Assembly: GCA_965371445.1 (NCBI GenBank)
Contig: CBDUYN010000263.1
Span: 1 to 10,626, forward strand
Length of the DNA: 10,626 nt
Reading direction: 5' to 3'
Source: DASWIG01 sp965371445
GTDB lineage: Bacteria; Acidobacteriota; Thermoanaerobaculia; Multivoradales; J023
The notes beneath the pieces are model-generated. The model searched no databases. It saw only the letters and a program-made list of their open reading frames with translations, and was not told the DNA's origin. Positions 6,345-10,626 of the stretch are shown here, piece after piece. The translations under genes were made by a program, and so were the position numbers. Position 1 is the stretch's first letter. The number at the start of each line of letters is the position of its first letter.

Positions 6345-9300
6345 TCACTGGCATTCTGATGGGCTGTCTGGGACGACGCCGTCGATCATGTAGACCGGAG
6401 CTCTGACCGAGTGTTGGTTATTGAAGCTGGCGGAGATCTCAAGGTTGCCGCAAGGTTGGCTGGTGCCGTCGAAGGGGTTGAGATCGCCCTCGGTCGAGAC
6501 TACTTTGAACAGACCGGTGACCGGCCGGGCCAGGCCGCCGAACAACAGCTCGTAGCTTTTCCCACCGCACGACAGGGTGAGATGGTTTAAGTCGTTGACG
6601 TTGTAGAACTCGTCGATCTCTCCGTAGAGCGTCCATGACATATCCGCAGCTTGGCCGACGGAGCAGTTGGGGCAGAGATTCGAACCGGGTTGCGGGCAGA
6701 GCCAGGAATTTCCTTTGCAATCGAGAACCCCTTCCGGCGTTGTCCCCTGGAACTCACCGAGGGTGCCTGGGCAGAACGAGATAGATAAATTGGGCGAGCA
6801 CGAAGATTCGGACGAGCACTGAGTACCGGCGCAGCAATTGCCGCTTGTACAGTATGCGCGGCATACGGAAACCCGTTTGGCGGGAACACAGTTCGGGTTC
6901 TCACAAGCACAGTTCGGATCCGAACAATCATTGCGAGTGTTAGCGAGGTAAAAGTCGGCATTGCGACCCAGGACGGTGCCGTTCTCGTAGACTCGATCCA
7001 TCACCTTCGCAGCGAAGGGAGTGGAATCGCCAAGCTGGGCCGCGGCCGCAGCCGCCGACACGACGAGGGTCGCGACGGAGCTTCCGGTGAGCGTTGCGGA
7101 CACGTTTCCCCCCGCTTCGGACAGGTTGACCATCGCATGATCGCTGTAGGCGAGGAGCGGCGGCGTGCTCATGGGCCGCGCGTTGCTCAGCGGTTTATTT
7201 TCGCGGTCGATGCCCGCGGCGGCGTAGACCAGCGGCGTGTAGAGCGAGCCACCGCCGCCGCCGATCGGAATGGAGCGACTCTCCCAGGCGGCAGGAAAGA
7301 GGGGCCCGCAGCGGTCTGGATCGTACTCCACGGTGCAGTCGTCCGAATCGTAGTCGTCGGACTTGTTGCCGGCGGCGGCAATCACCAATGCTCCTTTTCC
7401 GACGGCCGCTTGGATCGCGAGGTAGACCGCTCGCACGTCGAGCGGCATGGCCTTGTCGTCTTCTTCGTTGCCGCCGAATCTGGGGTTCCAGCCCAGGGAA
7501 AGGTTCAGGATGAGCTTCTGTGTGTTTGCCGCATTGAGTTCCTCCCAGATGGCTTCGGCGAGATCGGAGATCGTGCCCACGTAGCCGTCCTGGGTGGCAG
7601 TTGGGGCGCGCCTCGGATTGAATGTCTTGTACTTGTAGGGGAGCGTCAACCGGCTGGTCACCTGCACGTCGCACGTTGTGCTTTCGCACGTTGCGCTGTC
7701 GCAGCACGCTGCTCTGTCGCCGTACAGTAAGGCATGGGCAAATGCGCCGAGTGTCGGGCCGTGCGGCGACAGCGGTAGATTTTCAGTCGATGAGTACTCG
7801 CCATAACACGAATTCGTCAGCAGGCATTTCGGATTTTCCTCCATCGTCGGCGCTGTGTCGAGGAGCGCGAGGCGCACCGACGGCCCGTACTCGGGCAACT
7901 CGTCGGCTCGCAGCCCGCCGTTTTTCTCGATGAATTGATCCTGCAAGGTGTCCAAAAACGCCGTGTCCAATCCGGAAGCCGCTGACCTGACCGCCATGCG
8001 GTCGGGTTGGACGCAGCTCAAACCCGGTGCCTCGCTCAAGTTCGCGAGATGGTCGTCGGTGACTTCGCCCACTCGGGTGTAGACGCAGTATTTCCTCATT
8101 TCATCGGTAATGCCTGAGCGATCTTCGAAAAGTTTTTGGCCCTCCCAACCGTTGACGCATGGACATTCGGCTGCGGGATCCTTGAGAGCGATCTGGCGCC
8201 AGGAGATTTTGGCGTCCTCAGTGCTGAGGGAGGCGCATCCCGCCACGCACGAGACCGAGACGTTGTCGATCCCGGCCTCGAGGATGTCGCCGCCGGCCGC
8301 CGCGTCCGTCGCCCGCACCCGGACCCGGACGTCACCCGGGTTGAGGACGGTCGTCGACACGTTGGTCCACGCCGGGGTGTTGGTGACGTCGCCGATCGAG
8401 ACGATCGTCTCGACCACCACGCCGTCGTTCAACACCTCGATGGTGAAGCCGTCGCCCGCGTCGTCGCCGGCGTCGCGCTGGCCGTGGAAGTAGTCGAGCG
8501 AGACGGCGGCCGCCGCATGACCGCTGCAGTCGACCGCCGGCGACAGGGTCTCACAGGTCCCGCCATCGACGTCGTCGATGCTGTCGCCACCCGGGTTCGG
8601 CCGGGTGAACAAGGCGTTGCCTGGGTTGCCGGCGCCGACCTGCCAGCTCGTCGCGTCGGGCGAGCCGACCACGAAGGATCCGGTGGTGCAGGTGTTGGTG
8701 CCGGGCGTCCAGCCGCCTGGGCCCGACTCGAAGTCCTCACCGACCGAGCAGACGTCACCGCCCTCGTCGCAGATCTGGCCTGGGCAAGGATCGCTTCCCG
8801 CCTTGCAAGAGCCGGTGGCAACGTTACAGGTCTCGACGCCGTTGCAGAAGAGGTCGTCGTCGCAGCCCTCGGCCGGGCACTGGCAAACGTCGTTGTCCTC
8901 GTCGCATCTGTCGCTGTCGCAGCAGGAAACGGTCCCGGGCTGACAGCCGGTGAAGGCGTTGCAGACCTCGGTGCCGTTACAGTAGAGGCCGTCGTCGCAG
9001 TCCGCGTCGACGGTGCAGCCGCAGCCGACGGCGAAGGCCAGGTCGTCGGCGTCGTCGTAGCTACCGCCGGAGCAGGAGCCCACCGAGCCGCTGTAGCGGA
9101 AGTTGACGCGCACCGCCTGCAGCTCACCGGCCGGCAGCGTGTACTGCACCGACAGGGTCTGGGCGCCGCCGGACGGGGGAACCACCGAGTCGATGTACGT
9201 CCAGGACGGGCTGTTCGCGTCGGCCGCGTAGTAAAAGTCGGCGCTGTCGGAGGAACCGGTCGACCAGGCCCAGACCGTGGCGTCGATCTGAACGAGCGAC

Positions 9301-10626
9301 CCCTTGATGAAGTCCTGACCGTTGACGCTGGTGACGACGATGGCGTCGTTCGACTCGTCGCTGTGGTAGGTGCCGGAGGCGCCGTCGCCGCAGGCGTCGA
9401 GGGTGTTCGGCTGGTTGGGCTCGGGACCGAGGTTGCCGCGACCGTTGACGAGCGTCAGCGAGTCGCAGGAGCTACCGCGGATGGCGCAAGCCGGGGCGCC
9501 GAGGCCGGCGTCGTAGGCCGCGTTCTGCGGACCGTTGGTGTTGGTGCATACGTCGCCGCACTCGTCGCAGCTCTGACCCGGGCAAGGATCGCTACCGGCG
9601 CCGCAGATGTTGGCGTTGCAGACCTCAGCGCCGTTGCAGAAGGCGCCGTCGTTGCAGTCGGCGTCGACGGTGCATTCCGGCACGCAGACGTCGCCCACCT
9701 CGTCACAGGTCCAGGGCGCGGCGCAGGGCTCGCTGCCGGCCTCGCAGAAGCCGGCGACGCAGGCTTCGGCGCCGTTGCAGAAGAGAGCGTCGTCACAGTC
9801 CGCGTCGACGCCGCACGGGATCTTGCCGGGCTGCTGGGTGTCGCAGTCCGAAGCGGGACCGAAGCAGGAGTCGGCGGGACCCTTCGGGATCACGACGTAG
9901 GAGTAGTCGCGGCCGTTCTGGAGGCCCGAGTCGTTCCACGACGTGCCCGCCGTCTCGCCGAGCTTCACCTTGCCGAAGTCACAGGCGAACACGCCTTCGG
10001 TGCGGTAGACGCCGTACTTGGTGGCGTTGGCCACCGCGCCCCAGGAGAGGGTCACGAGCTGGTTGCCGCTGCCGGTGGTCACGACCGGCGCGACCGTCGG
10101 GGTGTTGGCACAACCCGAATCCTGGACCGTCGGCGTGCCGCAGGCGATCTCCTGGTCGTTGAACGACTGGTAGATCGCCGTCATGTGCGGCGTGCCGTCG
10201 CTGAGGTTGCCGTTGTCGTCGTCCGCGGCCAGGTAGTTCAGGTAGCCGCTGGAGCCGACGCAACCACCGCTCGGCGGGTCGCCCTCGAACCACGTGCTGG
10301 TCGAGCCGGCCGCGATGTAGGTCAGGCGGGTGGTGATCTCGTGGGCGGCATGGGTGTCGATGCCGTAGAAGCTGCCGAGCTCGCGCTTCCAGAGCGACCA
10401 CACGGCCTCCGAGTAGACGCCGCCGACGCAGTGGACGCTGCCGCCGCAGTTGGCGTTGGACCAGGTGTAGTCGTGCGGGTTGCCCGACGCCCGCTTCAGG
10501 TAGTCGATGTCGCGCACGCCGTCGCAGGACAGGCAGGGGTCGCCGTTGCCCGAGCAGTTGGTGCCGAGCCTGAAGTTGCGGCCGATGCAGGAGGTGTTGA
10601 GGCGCAGCGCCATGTAGACGTCGGCG
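6345..10626 (-). CDS. Metallopeptidase-subtilase fusion protein, 5' end outside window
   Basis: The reading frame is open from the right edge to a TGA at 6345, giving 1426 visible residues with the N-terminus missing. Visible order: rest of a zinc metallopeptidase domain (10626 to about 10130, beginning ADVYMALRLNTSCIGRNF, which aligns just after the third zinc ligand of the neighbouring gene); Fn3 (about 10110-9860); two Cys-rich units (9815-9546); beta-rich domain (9545-9020); two more Cys-rich units (9017-8748); a second beta domain with DDVDGG and HGQRDAGDDA (8745-8235); about 115 unassigned residues; a subtilisin-like S8 domain (about 7880-6990); a Cys-rich linker; and an unassigned C-terminal domain of about 150 residues. 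The first part is a paralogue of the downstream gene. It is probably exported, but the signal peptide and HExxH lie outside the window, so metallopeptidase activity is inferred. Internal starts cannot explain the subtilase: none near 8230 has a ribosome site that I can see. Confidence 0.92.
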   Translation of the reverse strand, partial: ADVYMALRLNTSCIGRNFRLGTNCSGNGDPCLSCDGVRDIDYLKRASGNPHDYTWSNANCGGSVHCVGGVYSEAVWSLWKRELGSFYGIDTHAAHEITTRLTYIAAGSTSTWFEGDPPSGGCVGSSGYLNYLAADDDNGNLSDGTPHMTAIYQSFNDQEIACGTPTVQDSGCANTPTVAPVVTTGSGNQLVTLSWGAVANATKYGVYRTEGVFACDFGKVKLGETAGTSWNDSGLQNGRDYSYVVIPKGPADSCFGPASDCDTQQPGKIPCGVDADCDDALFCNGAEACVAGFCEAGSEPCAAPWTCDEVGDVCVPECTVDADCNDGAFCNGAEVCNANICGAGSDPCPGQSCDECGDVCTNTNGPQNAAYDAGLGAPACAIRGSSCDSLTLVNGRGNLGPEPNQPNTLDACGDGASGTYHSDESNDAIVVTSVNGQDFIKGSLVQIDATVWAWSTGSSDSADFYYAADANSPSWTYIDSVVPPSGGAQTLSVQYTLPAGELQAVRVNFRYSGSVGSCSGGSYDDADDLAFAVGCGCTVDADCDDGLYCNGTEVCNAFTGCQPGTVSCCDSDRCDEDNDVCQCPAEGCDDDLFCNGVETCNVATGSCKAGSDPCPGQICDEGGDVCSVGEDFESGPGGWTPGTNTCTTGSFVVGSPDATSWQVGAGNPGNALFTRPNPGGDSIDDVDGGTCETLSPAVDCSGHAAAAVSLDYFHGQRDAGDDAGDGFTIEVLNDGVVVETIVSIGDVTNTPAWTNVSTTVLNPGDVRVRVRATDAAAGGDILEAGIDNVSVSCVAGCASLSTEDAKISWRQIALKDPAAECPCVNGWEGQKLFEDRSGITDEMRKYCVYTRVGEVTDDHLANLSEAPGLSCVQPDRMAVRSAASGLDTAFLDTLQDQFIEKNGGLRADELPEYGPSVRLALLDTAPTMEENPKCLLTNSCYGEYSSTENLPLSPHGPTLGAFAHALLYGDRAACCDSATCESTTCDVQVTSRLTLPYKYKTFNPRRAPTATQDGYVGTISDLAEAIWEELNAANTQKLILNLSLGWNPRFGGNEEDDKAMPLDVRAVYLAIQAAVGKGALVIAAAGNKSDDYDSDDCTVEYDPDRCGPLFPAAWESRSIPIGGGGGSLYTPLVYAAAGIDRENKPLSNARPMSTPPLLAYSDHAMVNLSEAGGNVSATLTGSSVATLVVSAAAAAAQLGDSTPFAAKVMDRVYENGTVLGRNADFYLANTRNDCSDPNCACENPNCVPAKRVSVCRAYCTSGNCCAGTQCSSESSCSPNLSISFCPGTLGEFQGTTPEGVLDCKGNSWLCPQPGSNLCPNCSVGQAADMSWTLYGEIDEFYNVNDLNHLTLSCGGKSYELLFGGLARPVTGLFKVVSTEGDLNPFDGTSQPCGNLEISASFNNQHSVRAPVYMIDGVVPDSPSECQ
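6990..7880 (-). other. S8 (subtilisin-like) serine protease domain within the fusion protein
   Basis: Four S8 signatures occur in the correct order: VRLALLDTAP (catalytic Asp codon 7857-7859), LPLSPHGPTLGAF (His 7761-7763), LILNLSLGW then ALVIAAAGN (oxyanion Asn 7365-7367), and LTGSSVAT (nucleophile Ser 7077-7079). Asp to His is 32 residues, as in subtilisin (Asp32, His64). His to Asn (132) and Asn to Ser (96) are longer than in subtilisin and include Cys-rich insertions. Preceding residues (about 8235-7880) could be a prodomain but do not match one I know. The domain is apparently intact, and the usual GTS is here GSS. Confidence 0.9.
8748..9017 (-). repeat. Second pair of Cys-rich units (protein-level repeat)
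   Basis: One unit spans 9017-8883 (CTVDADCDDGLYCNGTEVC and onward) and the next spans 8879-8748 (CPAEGCDDDLFCNGVETC and onward). The first differs from consensus with a double Cys (SCCDSDRCDEDNDVC). This pair links the beta-rich domain to the DDVDGG domain and has no counterpart in the downstream gene, where a PKD/Ig-like domain and an unassigned module occupy the position. Confidence 0.8.
9020..10626 (-). repeat. Copy 2 of a diverged direct duplication (protease gene segment)
   Basis: This is the counterpart of 3010-4464. It is longer mainly because of the additional Cys-rich unit. Homology runs to the window edge and probably continues beyond it into the HExxH region and propeptide. Confidence 0.8.
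9546..9815 (-). repeat. Two tandem Cys-rich units (protein-level repeat)
   Basis: Unit 1 spans 9815-9684 and unit 2 spans 9674-9546. Both follow 'C.VDADC.D..FCNGAE.C....C.AGS.PC....CDE.GDVC', about 43 residues with many Cys, presumably disulphide-bonded outside the cell. They link the Fn3 and beta-rich domains. The downstream paralogue has a single unit at this place (3662-3528). Confidence 0.8.

Noticed and set aside
9546..9815. Regularly spaced repeats as a possible CRISPR array
   Set aside because: The regularity is that of in-frame Cys-rich protein units of about 43 residues, with no conserved DNA repeat/spacer pattern.

Overview
The window is GC-rich bacterial DNA. All clearly recognisable intact genes lie on the minus strand. 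The content is a toxin-antitoxin pair plus two very large secreted multi-domain proteases carrying 'DADCDDG..CNG.E.C' cysteine-rich modules. This protein style, with REP-like intergenic hairpins and a CHAT-domain remnant, fits a high-GC soil or sediment lineage such as Acidobacteriota (Thermoanaerobaculia-like) or Myxococcota. That placement is inference: no rRNA or other phylogenetic marker is present.

Layout, left to right. Positions 1-321 hold a hairpin and the broken remains of a plus-strand CHAT (caspase-like) protein. Positions 322-1072 (minus) hold an MqsR-like toxin followed by an overlapping MqsA antitoxin. A good sigma70-type promoter (1102-1130) and a perfect 6-2-6 palindrome at the predicted transcription start (1088-1101) lie upstream. 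Positions 1131-1424 are non-coding, with a C/G-rich repeat hairpin and a strong rho-independent terminator (1324-1363) that serves the next minus-strand gene.

Positions 1425-5897 (minus) encode a complete 1490-residue secreted HEWGH zinc metallopeptidase. Its order is signal peptide, propeptide, catalytic domain, Fn3, cysteine-rich unit, beta-rich domain, PKD/Ig-like domain, an unassigned module, and a C-terminal beta domain. Positions 5898-6344 are intergenic, with a tandem-hairpin REP-like element. Positions 6345-10626 (minus) are a second, paralogous protease, cut off by the right edge so that its signal peptide, propeptide and HExxH lie outside. It shares the metallopeptidase, Fn3, cysteine-rich and beta domains with its neighbour, but continues in the same frame into a full subtilisin-like (S8) serine protease domain with Asp, His, Asn and Ser all in place.

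The most notable item is this single polypeptide joining a zinc metallopeptidase to an S8 subtilase. It sits beside a paralogue in which the subtilase is absent and other modules are present. Base composition drops at the subtilase junction, which suggests a module swap. The two protease genes are probably exported digestive or predatory enzymes. The toxin-antitoxin pair is an independent, autoregulated unit.
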